In this document: positions 22,361-34,513 of the stretch, piece by piece
Position numbering within the stretch: position 1 is the stretch's first letter
Layout of the letters: each line of letters opens with the position of its first letter
Source of the DNA: Isoetes taiwanensis
Lineage: Eukaryota > Streptophyta > Lycopodiopsida > Isoetales > Isoetaceae
DNA: 64,000 nucleotides
Assembly: GCA_021234155.1 (NCBI GenBank)
Contig: JAJEKV010000066.1
Coordinates: 6,980,800-7,044,799, forward strand
Reading direction: 5' to 3'
Position numbers and translations under genes: made by a program
Notes under the pieces: model-generated
Told to the model about the DNA's origin: nothing
The model's database searches: none
The model's input: the letters and a program-made list of their open reading frames with translations, nothing else

Positions 22361-22380
22361 TGGTATCGGGGAAATGGTTC
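22361..22380 (+). other. Primer-binding site, initiator tRNA-Met type
   Basis: One base after the LTR end the sequence reads TGGTATCGGGGAAATGGTTC. Seven leading bases are identical to the usual plant tRNA-iMet primer-binding site (TGGTATCAGAGC...), and the rest is diverged. Position and strand are right for priming minus-strand DNA synthesis. Confidence 0.75.
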
Positions 22381-25300
22381 TTGGCTGACCGTGAACTAGC
22401 ACTCCACTATAACCATGAAAGTAGTCTAACAGCCTATAGGTGTGAAATAAAATTTCCACCATCGAACCCTAAAATAAGGAATTTTTCTTGTAGTGGGTCC
22501 CAGGTTGGCGTTAGACGAAGTGTAGGAAATGAGTGAGTCCAATTCATCTTCTAGTAATTTGAGTGAAAATTATGCATCCGCACCAAATTTCACCTAAAAT
22601 GGTCAAGAATCATGCCAACGGAGACCCGGAAAGGAAAAGGGCAATAACCATAATTAACACTTCAAACCATTAGAAAATTCGAAAAAATATAAGGTATAAT
22701 ACGAATTAATAGCTGTGGTTAATACACACATTAATAATTAAATAATTACTAAATAGGGTGTAATTAATAAGGAGGTTAATAAATAGGGGTAATTATGGTG
22801 GAGAATAGCCCCTAGGGACCTCCTTTTAAATATCCGACACCTCATGCCTCTCTCCAACCTTTCCCCACCACCACCTCTCTTGCCTCAAATTTTACGCCAT
22901 CCACTTCTTGAACCGTGAAGATATGGCCTCGAACCAAACAAACAAATGGTGAAGTATAACGAAATTTCCACCCTTCCATGGCGCCAGTTGCGCTAGATCT
23001 ATTACGTCAAGAAGGTTCCCCGAAAGCACCTCTCTCGAATCGGGCTGAGAGGAGGAACTTCCCTCCAAAGGTTAAATGGGTGACACCTATCATGACTGAA
23101 GAGGACGCGAGACTTAGTCTTCAGCAGCAGCCTCTTCATCGGCGGCACCTGTGAGAACCTACAGTCCCGCTTTACTTTGGGCTCCTCGACGGACACCGGT
23201 GCGTAAGAGCACAGTTGAAGAGTTGTGGGCTGGCAAAGCAGCTAGCTATAGCATCTAAACTCAAGAGCGGCCCCTTCAAAGACCAAAGAAGAAGGGCAAG
23301 GAGAAAGGTGAAAGTGGGCCGAGGAGAAGGCCGCTAGGGAAGAAGAGGGAGCGAGAGGGAGCCGAGGGCGCGTGGAGAGAAGGACCAAGAGAAGAAACGG
23401 CACCACCAAATTGGCCGTTATTGAAGAGCCCTGAAGAGGAGGAGGTGTATAGAAGCGTATATCTACAGAGGAGGAGGAGCGCCAGGCTCCTCGGAGCGCG
23501 AGACCGCCTTTACCCTATGGCCTCTGAGCACCGGAAGGTGGTCAAGAAACGTAAGGTGGGAGAACGGGAATTCATACCCGCCAGATCGTGGAATTCGCGC
23601 AGTCGACGCAGATAAAGAGTACCCGTCACCGATCGCAGGCACAATGACCGTACTGCCGCCGAGGTAGCTGGCCGCGGGAGGGAGGCGTGTGTCAAGAAAA
23701 CCACCAAGCCACCCCCGCACTTGTGACCGAAAAACCTGTGCGGTTCACCACGGGTCAACAAAGGTGTAACGCTCGGGTGTTTAGGGGAGATAAAGCACTT
23801 CAAATGTGCACCAATCTCCTTATAAGGAAGGCGCCTTCGAGCGCCTCCTTAGGGAAATTATGCGGTGAGTTCCCATCGATTATGGGTTACCCCTCTAATG
23901 ACCCGGCCCCGCAAGAGGCCGCTGGAAGCAGAGTCGGTGCAGCCTCTTTGAGGAAGGGGAACTGCGGCGATCCATGCTAAGAGAGTTACCCTCATGCCGG
24001 AAGGACATTCACTTTAGCACCTGAGAATTGCGGAGAGGCCCTAGGCCCCTCAATTTTGTAAATTTTGTTAGAGGATTAAAAATTTTCATGTAATTGCGGT
24101 TTTCTTATTAATATAAAAGCATTCTCCTCAGAGGGTAGAAAAATGTTAGATGCTTGAAATCTAGAAATTAAACCCAATTGTAGTAGAATTCTTTATAAAG
24201 ACGCTTAGGAATACCCCTGAAATCATGGCTACAACGAAATTTTAGCAAAATCATCCGTAAGTAAAAAAATCGGCAACCGGATGAGATCAAGCTACTAATG
24301 GTCTTCTCCTCACACCGCTGACGCTGGCGCTGCTTTCACGCTGATTCACCCGGTACCAAATTATGCTTTTAGGTGTCGGGCTTTGTTCAAAATAAGCTGC
24401 TAATTAGGTTAGAATTGATCCAATAGCCATGTTAGCATCTTCAAACTCTCAAATTTGACTAAAATTGCTCCGGGGGCTATCCCAGGGTGGAGATCGCCGC
24501 TTGCCGCCAAGTTCGTCAAGCGACGCCGAGGCCTGCTGATTCACCCGGCCAGCCCATTACTTTCTCGAATCTAAATTAGTTAAATTCAGCCAAACAAACT
24601 CCGCCATAAAGTTTCTTACTTTGTTTTGTTTAGATTTGCACTTCATGGTAGCTCATTTAACACCCATAGCCAGAACCAAGGCTTTCCCATAGGTAAATTC
24701 CTTGCACTTAACTCCGAGGTCAACCATGGGCCTATATGTATACCCTCATTTGTCATTTTTCTTTCAACGTAACTACTCCCAACCACTTAGGCGATTTCTC
24801 GACTCACCGATCTTTGCAGCCATTTTCTCGCGACCTTCCTTGCTTAATTAACTTTGAGATGGTACAACGTCGCAAGCCATATCCATCATCTCCCTCGCCG
24901 AGCAAGCCTCCTCGCGGTTTGACTAATTTTGTTTGATCCTTCATGCAACTCTATCTAGAACACCATACTACGTATATCATATGTGCCAATACTCACTCAC
25001 CGTGTCCTACCTTGGGAAGTTAGGATCAGTTACCCCCCTAGGGAGGGAATTGGTTTCTCGAGACACTCACCCAAGCCTTAGGGTCGAGATGGGAGGATCC
25101 AAAGGCAAGAAGCAGCCTATGGATAGGACTAGACCATGCCCGACACATGACCCGGCAATAGGCATAGGTACCTTCTTATCTCGCATAGCCCTTGCCCTCT
25201 TCATGCACTATAAGTCAATCAACAAAGTAGGGGAACCTTCTCGCTCAAACTCTTTAGACTTAGCACCACTTGATACCAGAGGGCTCCGTGATCAAATCCT

Positions 25301-27300
25301 CAACATAGATTCCTCCGCATGAATACCATGGCACGACACGCCTAGGGGACACCAAATTCTCAGATCGGTTTAAGACTACGAAGCAGTTGGGGTATGGAAA
25401 CCTGTAATGGAGAGAGCGGTGGAGGCAACAAGAATGCGTAGGTACATGTCAAGGCACGACTACCATTATCGTAAGAGCCACCGAGCTACCCTGGCCGCAA
25501 GATCGTTGTTCTCGCCGAGCAGTCATCGACGGAGTAGAAGTACATTCTGAGCAAATGACATCCTCGACTTGTCATACCGCAGCCAGTGGACTTCGAATCG
25601 ACGCAGCTTCTGTGCATGATAAATGGGAAAAGCACTAATCTCATCGACTATTCATACCGTGAGATCCTGGTTGAGTCGGGCAGAGAGACACTCTATCGGG
25701 AGACCGGCTGACATAGCGGCCTCATCGCCAGATAAGGAGATTCATCACGCGAGGAACCTTATCATTCTCGTGAGGAGGAGTTCCGCCAGATACAGAGCAA
25801 TAATCGCATAAGCTGTGGAGGGGCCCAAGCCTCGCCGATACCGGTTTTACATGAGGGAAGGGTCCAAAGAGCATCAACTTGATAATGCAAATCCGGAAGA
25901 TGTGGAGAGATCATGAAGATCTTATGGTCGCGGGACGCCTACCGCGGAGCCGCTCAAAGTTGAAGGGCACGGGTTCACAGGCACGGTAAAGGTATCGCAC
26001 TTCGCTACTACCTTCCAAATTCTCAAATAAGGCAAATGGTAGTCTTCCACAAGGAGTTCAAATTCGGGGGAAGAATCGCTGGCATCTCTCATAGCACTCC
26101 TGCCGCCGGCAAAGACTAAGATATAATGTACCATGCGCATCATGTCATCCTTTTCTTAAGAGGCCGTCCTGTAGCCCATTGCCTTGATTCCCCGCTTAGG
26201 GGCCACCTCCTCTCAGTGGACGATCACTTTCAAGAGTAGCAAAGAATCGCACTCTAACTCCCTAATCCTGAAATGGCTCCTCGAGCATCTCGAGGGAGGA
26301 TCGACAAAGAACATCCGCTGCAACTCTGTGCTGCCTCCGGATTTAGGGATGTAAAGAATTTCTTTAAGCTTCTCAGAGGCCATTGATCGCCTATAAGATT
26401 TCCTTCAAGTTTTAAATTGTATTAAGTAATCTTCTTTGATATTATCATGTATTTCATAAAATGTACTTCTATATATTAATGACTTATTATGACCTTGACT
26501 TGTAAGTGGAATTCTCACATTGTATCTAACAACAACAAACTAATTGTAAACGTAATATAATCTTCATGTGTAACTAAATAACAAGTATTGATGATCAATC
26601 CTTTGGCAAAGAAGGGAACATCTGGCCAGTTCCTAAGGCCAGGCCGACAAAGATCAAGTACCAAGGAACCCATTTGGACGTTAATCGATGACAACCCAGG
26701 AAATGACACCGGCAATCAACGCAAGGCTCGGCCCGTGATGAGAATCGACAGTAACAACCGATCCATTGGGCCACCCCATTGATGAATGCCCAAGAATATA
26801 CCAGACTCACCCTCCACTCCACCACTACCCCAAAGAAGGCATTGAGGAAGGCCCATGTGCCAGAGGGCAGACAAACTGGGCGGAAAATGACAGAATGAAA
26901 AGGAAAAGGAGAAATAGAAGGAGTCCAACACCACCTAGCTCCACCATCTGGACACTTCACACACCCAGTACGCTCTAGCTCGTAAAGTGAGTCCGACACC
27001 CACGTGTAAGAGCCGTGGCAAGGAAGGCGATGACTATCGTAAGAAGGTTGACGCGCTATGAGCAAATGTGTGGAAGACTCAGGAAGTTGGGTCGGGCCTC
27101 CGTGAAAGTTGATAGATCGTGCATGGAGGCGTAAGTAATGGCTTGATCTAAATGGAGGAATTTGGCAACCTTATAGCATGAAGGACAAGGACATAGGGAA
27201 AGTTGCTACAAAGAACCTTGATAGATGTGCCTAGAATCGTGGAAAGGCCGCCAAGTCTAACAAGCTCAAAAGAAACAACAGATTCAAGACCTTCAAAGAA
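22381..27300 (+). other. Long leader / unassigned interior of the gypsy element
   Basis: This interval of 4.9 kb lies between PBS and gag. It includes an AT-rich part (22550-22840) ending in TTTTAAATATCC, a purine-rich coding-like part (23270-23640, rich in Glu/Arg/Lys codons such as SPEEEEVYRSVYLQRRRSAR), and an AT-rich stretch (24040-24280). A 129-codon open frame (24933-25322) and another AT-rich stretch (26390-26600) follow. None shows a known domain. It may hold the decayed N-terminal gag, an extra ORF, or another element nested inside; switches in base composition at 24040, 24300 and 26390 favour insertions. Confidence 0.4.
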
Positions 27301-27339
27301 AGCTCAGCACTATGTGCCAAGATCGCGACACTAGCGTGC

Positions 27340-28335
27340 GCATCCAGCTTCTATAGGGTTGAACCAGGTACGCTTCGTCGGGTATAAAAGCATACAGAGG
27401 GAATTTGCGCGCCTGTGCTCCATGTTCCCGAGTATCGAAGGCAAGCTGGCTGATACCTACATTGAGGGGTTGAACAAAGAATATCAAGAGGTTTGTTGTG
27501 GAGCAATCAACCCAAGGTCAGCCTGCGAGGGGCCGAAGACAAAGCTTATAAGTTTGGAGGAAGCACCATCAACCTGTACAGAGAAACAACCGGCCTCTCG
27601 TGGGTAAAGCTTCGCTGTGGCAGTACCAAACGCTAGCACTGTGAGTAGCAACGCCACCACGCCACCGAGGCCAGCGCCAGGAAGAGCTCGGTGGTAAGAC
27701 TTTGGGGACCGTAGTCGCGCACGCATCAGAGGCGTTGTGCTAAAGCCGTATCCTGACAAAATTGACGAAAAGAGAAGACAGGAGTGTATCGAGAGCATTG
27801 CTTCGTGTGCTTCCACTGTGGCACCGAACATTACGATTGCCCATTCGGCTTTCATGCAAAATTTTGGCGGGGTATTTATGGATTGGAATTCACCAACCTG
27901 GGGCTTTACGAGGACGAATTTACCCTCAAAGATGAGGCCCGTGGACTTCACAGATGGTGAGTGCCACATATATGTGCAAACATTGAATCGTGATATTGAA
28001 AATCACCGACAAATATTGGCGGCCGATGGAATCATAGATAGCAATCCATATGTAGTCCCTATAGACACGTAGTTCTCATAACTTTGCCTCCTAGGTCGTG
28101 GCTGCCCACGAAGAATAAGGTATTGGAAGTCTAGTCAAGGCCAGCTTGTTATGGTAAACCCATACCATTCGGCAATAACTAAGGGGAGGAGGATCACGCT
28201 CACATAGACCTTAGTGGGAAGCGGCAAGGGTCGATGGGAGCCGAAGTCATGGAAATTGGAAGGTATGACCTTATAGTGGGAATAGAATTCCTGAAGCCAG
28301 CCAAAGCCATGATTGATTGTGACCGCGAACGGTCG
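27340..28335 (+). pseudogene. gag C-terminus and aspartic protease relic of the gypsy element
   Basis: The frame at 27375-27480 reads REFARLCSMFPSIEGK and DTYIEGLNKEYQ, which fits the retrotransposon gag motif 'F..Lsrf.p......r.f..GL'. A shortened zinc knuckle CFHCGTEHYDC lies at 27808-27840 (C-x2-C then H and C, with spacing reduced by an indel). At 28258-28320 the string RYDLIVGIEFLKPAKAMIDC matches the C-terminal half of gypsy retropepsins ('YDvILGmdWL....a.IdC'). The protease active-site DSG could not be read. Frame changes separate the blocks. Confidence 0.75.
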
Positions 28336-28539
28336 CTACGACGGTAATCCCGGACGGGCACCAAATTCATAGCTGAAAAGGTAAGAAGGCGCCTCTTCTA
28401 TGCAAGTTGTATTTCTTGAAGCAAATTTTAAGGAAAAGTATAGAAAGAAATAAGGTGGATTATATTTTGAGGTTAGGAGGCAATCGGTTCCATTAAGCGT
28501 AATGGAAGCCATCAAGAGGGGAACTGGCCATTCAAGCCA

Positions 28540-29340
28540 AGAGGCAAGGCTCATCTCAGAATTTAAGGATGTATTCCTGGATGAACCGGCAGAGCTACCA
28601 ATCTTATAGAGGTGCGGGACGTGAGATCACATTAGCTCCGCATGCTAAGCCTACCGCCAGCGCAACCATACAGATGAGCAATAATCGGGTTGATTGAGCT
28701 CCAAGAAGCAACCTGTGGAATTCACTTTGAGCTTTTGGTTTTATTAGAGCAAGTGTAACGAGCACCCATACCTTCATGAAGAAGAAAGATGGCGCCTTTA
28801 AGAATGTATTTTTCAGACCATCACCAACAAGCAGACGATAAAGAATAAGTATACGGCTAAGGGCGTATTGATTTGATGGACCGTACCCAAGGAGCAAAGG
28901 TATTCTCTAAAATCGAATTTTTAAGGTCAGGATACCACCAAATAAGGATAAAGGAAGAAGATATCCATAAGACCGCCTTTAGAACGCCAGATGGTCACTT
29001 TGAGTTTGCTGAATGCCCCTTTGATTGTCCAATGCTCCAACAACTTTTATAAAGCGCCTCATGAACGACGCCTTCGGATTTTCTAGATGAGTTTGTCATT
29101 GTCTCTTCTAATTTACATTCTAGTCTACAAAGAAGTCCATTGGAAGATCATAGTCGCGATTTGAGAAGGGTGTTAGAAAAAGTTGAGATGCATCGCTTGT
29201 ATGGAAAGTTTCCAAATGCCACTTTGCTACCGAAAAGAGGGAGTACTTGGGCCATGTCATATCGGGCGGATGGGATCTCCACCGGACTCTCAAGAAAGAT
29301 CGAGAAGGGTGAGTAGATTGGCCAGTCTAAAGAATGTGGC
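28540..29340 (+). pseudogene. Reverse transcriptase relic of the gypsy element
   Basis: Blocks in order are LISEFKDVFLDEPAELP ('ef.DVFpeelP'), [19 protein letters not shown] ('a.[15 protein letters not shown]'), [17 protein letters not shown] and ECPFD ('KTAFrt.yGhyEf.vmPFGl'). The catalytic box position reads FLDEFVIV (about 29079-29102), where the family has Y/F-x-D-D, so the second catalytic aspartate is lost. Then come VLEKVEMHRLYGKFPKCHF and EYLGHVISGG, the connection to RNase H. These motifs are those of chromovirus-like Ty3/gypsy elements. Confidence 0.9.
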
Positions 29341-29539
29341 TGGAAGTAAGAAGCTTCCTAGGTCCGGGCAAAAGTTATTACGTAAAAGTTCGCGGAAGGA
29401 CTTCGCTAAGGGCCCCTTGATCTTGACCTCACTAAGAGCATTTTCAAGGTGAGAGATTGAGAGCACATTGGTTAGAAAAAATGTCCAAGCCTAATTTGAA
29501 AAGCTTATGAGGCCTTAACAATGCTTATTATCTCGCTAG

Positions 29540-29840
29540 TTCCGCCGCATCCGCATAAGGACAAGATAAGAGCAACATATGCAAGTAAGATAGCGACAGT
29601 GGAGTCCTTATGCAAGAAGGGAAGAGTAATAGCTTATGATTCCAAGAAGTTGAACGACACCGAAAGCAGCCGCTTACCCAACCTTACGATCGAACTTCAT
29701 TGTCGCAGCTCGTATTTGAGGCATTATCCGCCTTCGGGAGAAAGTTTCGCCAGATACCATCACCGCAGCCTCCAATACATCTTTTACCCAACCACCCTTA
29801 ATCTAAGGCAAAGGGAGGTGGGATGGAATTCCTGTGAAGA
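29540..29840 (+). pseudogene. RNase H relic of the gypsy element
   Basis: The open frame at 29521-29874 contains KKGRVIAYDSKKLNDTESS followed by LPNLTIELH, matching 'grviAYaSrkL...E.nYpt.dlElla' in which the serine-lysine and glutamate lie in the RNase H fold. It follows RT in the expected order. The frame is open for 117 codons, but the upstream junction is shifted. Confidence 0.8.
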
Positions 29841-30079
29841 GTATTACCTTGAGATTGCTTTATGTTCTGGGTGAAGCTTAATGTTGTATGCATGCTCTCC
29901 GTGAGACCGCTTGAGACAAGAACGACGTAATACATTTCCAATTTCTCGAAAGTGAGTCATAAGAAGATTTGAAGAAACCCCCGGCCATAGATGGGGATTT
30001 CAAGGAAGTGCATGGGAAAGCCTTTCTAGGGAGGCTAGAAATCGCATATGAACGGAGGCCTTCAAGCATTATAAGAAGG

Positions 30080-31110
30080 AAGGCAACATGTTGTATCATA
30101 ACATAAGTTGTGTGTGTGCCCGACCATCGTGGATAAGGGAAGCTAATTTCTTCATGACACACACAATGTTTCAATTCAGGCATGGCGACTCCACTTCAAG
30201 ATCTCGGGTGAAGTTATTTCCCCGCCAGTGATGAAGAAGCAGATAGCCGTATATTCCTGGAATGCCGCTTGTGTTTGCATCTCAAAGCAGAAAGCACCAA
30301 TCTCGCGCCTTAGAGCACATTGGGAGTGCCAAATGCTAAGTGGGAGGTCATGGCATGGGATTTTATCGACTCCCTAGAACTCTTCGAGGCAAGTGATGTA
30401 TTTCGATGGTTGTCGGTATTGTTATCTAAGATGGCACATTTTGTGCCTTGTAGAACTACGCATTAGATAATCGCTAAGCTATTTGTGAAGGAAATTTTAG
30501 TCCATGGTACGCCCCTCGAGATACATCGGATAGAGATTCTAAGTCATGAGTGCTTTTGGCAAGAATCCTTTAGCACCATCTCGTACTTTAAGCTCCATGA
30601 GCACTACTTTATCACCCCTGTTCGTAGATGAATGTACCGGGAGAGGACTTAATCGAATCATTGAAGATATGCTTAGAAGCCTTGTGTGGAATAGCAAACG
30701 CTGGATGAGTATATCCACTTGGTGGAATTCGGGCCATAATAGTAGCTAAACAGAGTCAATCTTAGATGTCTCCTTTCATGGTAAATTACGGTACCAAGCA
30801 GCTTAACCCCTATTAATTTGGCAATAATCCCGCGGTCAAAGGTTGAAGTGTCCCAAATAGATGCCGTGAGATATGCGCTAGCTGGTGCAGGAAGAAGTGA
30901 GGGGTTACCTCCTAGTGCTAGCAAGAAGTCGGCAAGAGTGCAGCCGGCTGCCAATGTGTGACCGTAGGCGGAGTTCAAGGTAGGCTTATAGCGCAGGGTT
31001 GGAAGATCAAGGTTAAGCAAGCTGCTTCCTGGATTGGAGCTGTAAGAAGCTTGCCCTAGGGTGGGCTGGTCCGCTCATTTTAGAGAGTGGCCTCAAGCCT
31101 GCTGGATCTT
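30080..31110 (+). pseudogene. Integrase relic of the gypsy element
   Basis: Near 30115 a VCVPDHRG-like string gives the start of the H2C2 zinc-binding region. It is followed by MKKQIA (about 30230), then LSKMAHFVPCRTT (about 30427, 'sKmAHFip'), EYIHLVEF (about 30705) and SPFMVNYG (about 30773). The last recognisable piece, KLALGWAGPLI at about 31045, fits the 'KL.pr..GPf.il' segment after the core. No chromodomain could be confirmed. Several stops interrupt the trace. The same set of motifs occurs in the relic at 720-1620. Confidence 0.82.
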
Positions 31111-32250
31111 CCTACCATCTTGGCGGTCTGGCTGGGCAGTTTCCATGTAAGTTTATTAAAAGGTACAATCCTAACTCAAGAGGTGTTTTGATAATTCAAC
31201 TTTGTTGGAATGACGGAAGAGTAAGTGGAAATTGTGCCCCACTACTTTGATAAGTCATTCAAGAAGACTAGAGGTCTCGCCTCCAATATTTGGTCAAGTG
31301 GAAGCACTTTGCCCGCGGAGTACTAAACTCGGTATTGAAGCAAAAGATTTGGAGAAGCAATACCCGTGAGTTTATGAAGGAAAGATGGCGAAGCCGCTCC
31401 GACTTTGGTCGACTCTCGAATTCGCCGTGAGGGCATAGCTTAGTATGCTTCTTTAGTTAGCCTCAAGTCCGCCTGGCGTCTTCTAGTTAGTGGAGCACAT
31501 GCTAATCTTGGAACGCAGGGCGGCGATGGATAAGCCTTTAAGGCATTCCCTAGCCAACGGTATCAGGTGCGACGACCGAGAGGGTCAGCGCGAGAGAAAG
31601 GAAAGCAGCATGCCGATGATGGGACATCGATCGATGTTCTCTATGCCACGATGTGGGGCGACACCACCCATAGGGGTCAGCGAAGGTCAAAAGTGATCAT
31701 AAAGCGGCGATGGGATCGCGGAGACGCTCCTCAGCTTAAAACCTTGGGGCATGATGTACTAGGGGTACTTTAATCGTAACCGAGTATTGCTGTAGCACTT
31801 TGATCATGGGCGCATGATGGGATCATCTAAAATGGTCCTTAAGCTCAACCGAAGTGGGCCATGTGGGATCGAAAGTAAGCGTATTGGTGCAAGGGGTGGT
31901 CCCTAAAACCACAAACTTATTAATTAAACTAACGTAATGTGCCCATGTGCAAAGTAAGTGAGAAGGAGCTTCGAGGGTGGGGCGACATTTAGAAGATGGG
32001 GAAACCATAATTTTAGATTATATGAACCCTAATAACTCTTATAATAATGTTTTGAATTATTGTAAAGAAGTAACTTTGTTAAGGCTATATAATTTTGTAT
32101 AAGTACAAATATGGCCTAAATTTTGACATTTAACTTTTAATAGGAAGTTGATCGCTTAAACTTAACTTAAGAGTATGTTTCTCTTGATGTGTTTTGCGTG
32201 ATAGTTATTAGGTTCGCCATCTTTAGCGCACGTCGAGGGACAAAGATTGT
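31111..32250 (+). other. 3' internal region between integrase and right LTR
   Basis: About 1.1 kb without a recognised domain. Short open frames (31490-31696, 31567-31773) lack motifs. The last 250 bp are AT-rich before the polypurine tract. Confidence 0.45.
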
Positions 32251-32266
32251 CCTAAGAGGGGGAGAA
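32251..32266 (+). other. Polypurine tract
   Basis: The purine run AAGAGGGGGAGAA lies directly before the TGTGA start of the right LTR, where plus-strand DNA synthesis is primed. Confidence 0.85.
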
Positions 32267-33866
32267 TGTGACGCCTGTGTATCATACTACAAATACGATA
32301 TTCCTGGACTAAGCCACCATACAAAGCCCTACCTTAGGTAGCCTTGTATGCCTCGATAAGTGGCAAGGGTGTACATCTAAGTATTTAACTTAGATAATCT
32401 TTTGTGGATGTCTACTCCCTTTATCCTATTGGGCAACCGCCACACGGCCTTATCTTAGTGGTGCTAATGCTGACATCCCATGTGGGACCTACCACCTATA
32501 TTAGCTCTTAACCCTAACCTCAGACCCATTTCCTTGACTCCAGCAAATCAACTTCATATTTCACGTACCGAAACCCCGCTTCGAAAGCATCGCTCGCTAT
32601 AGCCTAGCTCCTCGAGCGCTGTACCGAAGGTGTGTAGGATCAGAGGGAGCAAGTCTTCGAGCCAACACCTGGGCGAGCATGGGATGCCGTGGATGGAGGG
32701 AAGCCCGAGGAGGTAGGTTGGAGCAGAGTTCATATTAGTTCATCCGGGAGTTAGTACCCGCATGGGTTAGTATTTCAGAAGGAAAGTGAGCCACCCTAGA
32801 ACTGCGGTTGAACATCTTGTCTCTAATCGGCTAAACCCCAACCAATAGTTAGACATGTATGATTAGGTTAGATGTTCCTCATGACGGTTCATGATGAATA
32901 TGATGATGGCTGACGGCAGTTTGTTCCTTCCTCGTGTTGAAGTGTGGTGAGACCTGTGAGCCATATGTGTAAAGTGCTGCTCCTGAAGTGTAGATCCCTT
33001 TAGTTCCTATTAGATGCTCGCGTATTGAACCACCTAAGAAGTGGAAGTTATGATGTGACTCCGCCATCTACACAATCCGGCTAGAGGCAGATGGGAAGTG
33101 GATCCCCGCCGAAAGTGGGGCTTCGGGATCCTGGCCAAAGGCTAGGCTTATGGTCGGTCACTTCCGCGGGGCTTGCTACGTCCGACACCTCCCTCGGGGC
33201 AATGGTGTCAGCCTCCGCCTCAAGAGCTGGTGCGTCACTTTGGCCTTTGTTTTGGGGGTTCACTGCACGAATCGCGGTGGTCGCCACGACTCCCAGTCAG
33301 CCTCGTTGGAGCCCTAGACCCCTGAAGGGGAGATGCAACCCTTCCTACCGGGACGACCGTAGAGATGCAACTCGAGTAGTCCCGATGGGTGATGCCACGT
33401 ATCGCGATCCTGGTTAAGCTAGAGTCATGCTCGTGAGCCCCGATCTAGCCCATCTCCAGTATGCACAGGAGGGGCTGATGGAGGCCTGCACAACCTAGCC
33501 ATTATCTTATGCCACTCGCCATTGTTATGACTCACCGCCTATCTTGAGGCTCATCCAACAATGACCTTTATACGCTCTGCTTCACTGCAGGGAGCCTCCC
33601 CGCTTTATAAAGTGATTATGTCTTTAAGACTGCGGGATATGGGATGGACTACCCTTCGAGGTATTTGTATCATTGATAGTTCGACATGTTTAACGCCTAC
33701 CGCTATAGGAGCCCATAGGGGAAGGGCGCCAAGACACCTTCAGACAACCCTCCCTCGCGACTAGGGCTGGTCACCTTAGAGCGGGTAGATCTATACCGTA
33801 TACCGATGAGCCTGATGGGGATTTCGCCAGCATACGAGCCGTATGTTTAAAGGTGGAGCCGCCACA
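32267..33866 (+). repeat. 3' LTR (1,600 bp)
   Basis: It begins TGTGACGCC and ends GCCGCCACA and is collinear with the left LTR. The telobox-type AACCCTAACCT is kept at 32510-32520, about 15 bp after a cctatatta box. The 11-bp inverted repeat of the left LTR is lost here. Small indels of one to ten bases distinguish the two LTRs along their whole length. Confidence 0.88.
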
Positions 33867-34500
33867 TTCTTCAAGGTGGCCGCTAAGTTGTCGCCGTAAT
33901 TTGAAATGTTAAAATTGAAAGAAGTAGACACAATGAGAAAGATAGTTAACAACCCTCAAGAATTCTCTGCAAACCATAAGCATGCCGATCTACCGATGTA
34001 CTTACGCTAGCGGACTCCTGCTCCATGGTATATGCCGCTATCCCGCACTAATTGTTTGGGGAACTTCCAAGTGCCTAAACTTGAATAGAAGATATGCGGA
34101 CAACAGCAGCTCGTGAGAGAAAAACAACAGAAATTGGTGATGGCCCATGGTCAATGTTCAAAAGAAACCAGATTCCATAAACTGCTGCAAAACGTTATAA
34201 ATTAGTAATTGGATTTTTGGACTCATCAGACCGTGTCACCATGCAAGAAACATGTTATTATGATTAGGTCAAGTAAAGGAAAGAAGATAATGCATGCTCT
34301 ACACTTTGGAAGAAAACCTGAGGTTGGTTTTCTTTAAGTTTTATAATTCCATTTGTTTACAATACTAATGTGCTTGTTACTTAATGCAAGGTTCTTTTAT
34401 GCTAGTTTCTAAAAAGAATATCCAAAATCTCAAGTTTCATCTTCGCAGTAATCAAAACCTCCATTTGTCTCGAAAAGTAAAGGACAGTGGAGACTTGTTG
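33867..34500. other. Flank of the gypsy element, no gene recognised
   Basis: AT-rich sequence without supported features. It leads into the unidentified exon-like region. Confidence 0.35.
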
Positions 34501-34513
34501 TGTGTAATTAAGT

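Larger units (their letters stand above)
20745..33866 (+). mobile_element. Complete but decayed Ty3/gypsy LTR retrotransposon, 13.1 kb
   Basis: The element is bounded by two direct LTRs (20745-22359 and 32267-33866), both starting TGTGA and ending CCACA. The flanking five bases are tcctt on the left and ttctt on the right, a target-site duplication with one mismatch. A primer-binding site follows the left LTR and a polypurine tract precedes the right one. The internal order zinc knuckle, protease, RT, RNase H, integrase is that of Ty3/gypsy elements. All frames are broken by stops and short indels and the LTRs differ at many places, so insertion is old or the sequence is noisy. An unusually long interval of about 4.9 kb separates the PBS from the recognisable gag end. 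A nested insertion there is possible. Confidence 0.9.

Noticed and set aside
24933-25322. 129-codon frame in the gypsy interior taken at first for gag
   Set aside because: No gag, zinc or protease motif was found; the gag end with its zinc knuckle is at 27.4-27.8 kb in other frames.
26595-27065. 156-codon minus-strand frame
   Set aside because: It is antisense to the gypsy interior, overlaps other frames on both strands and has no motif.
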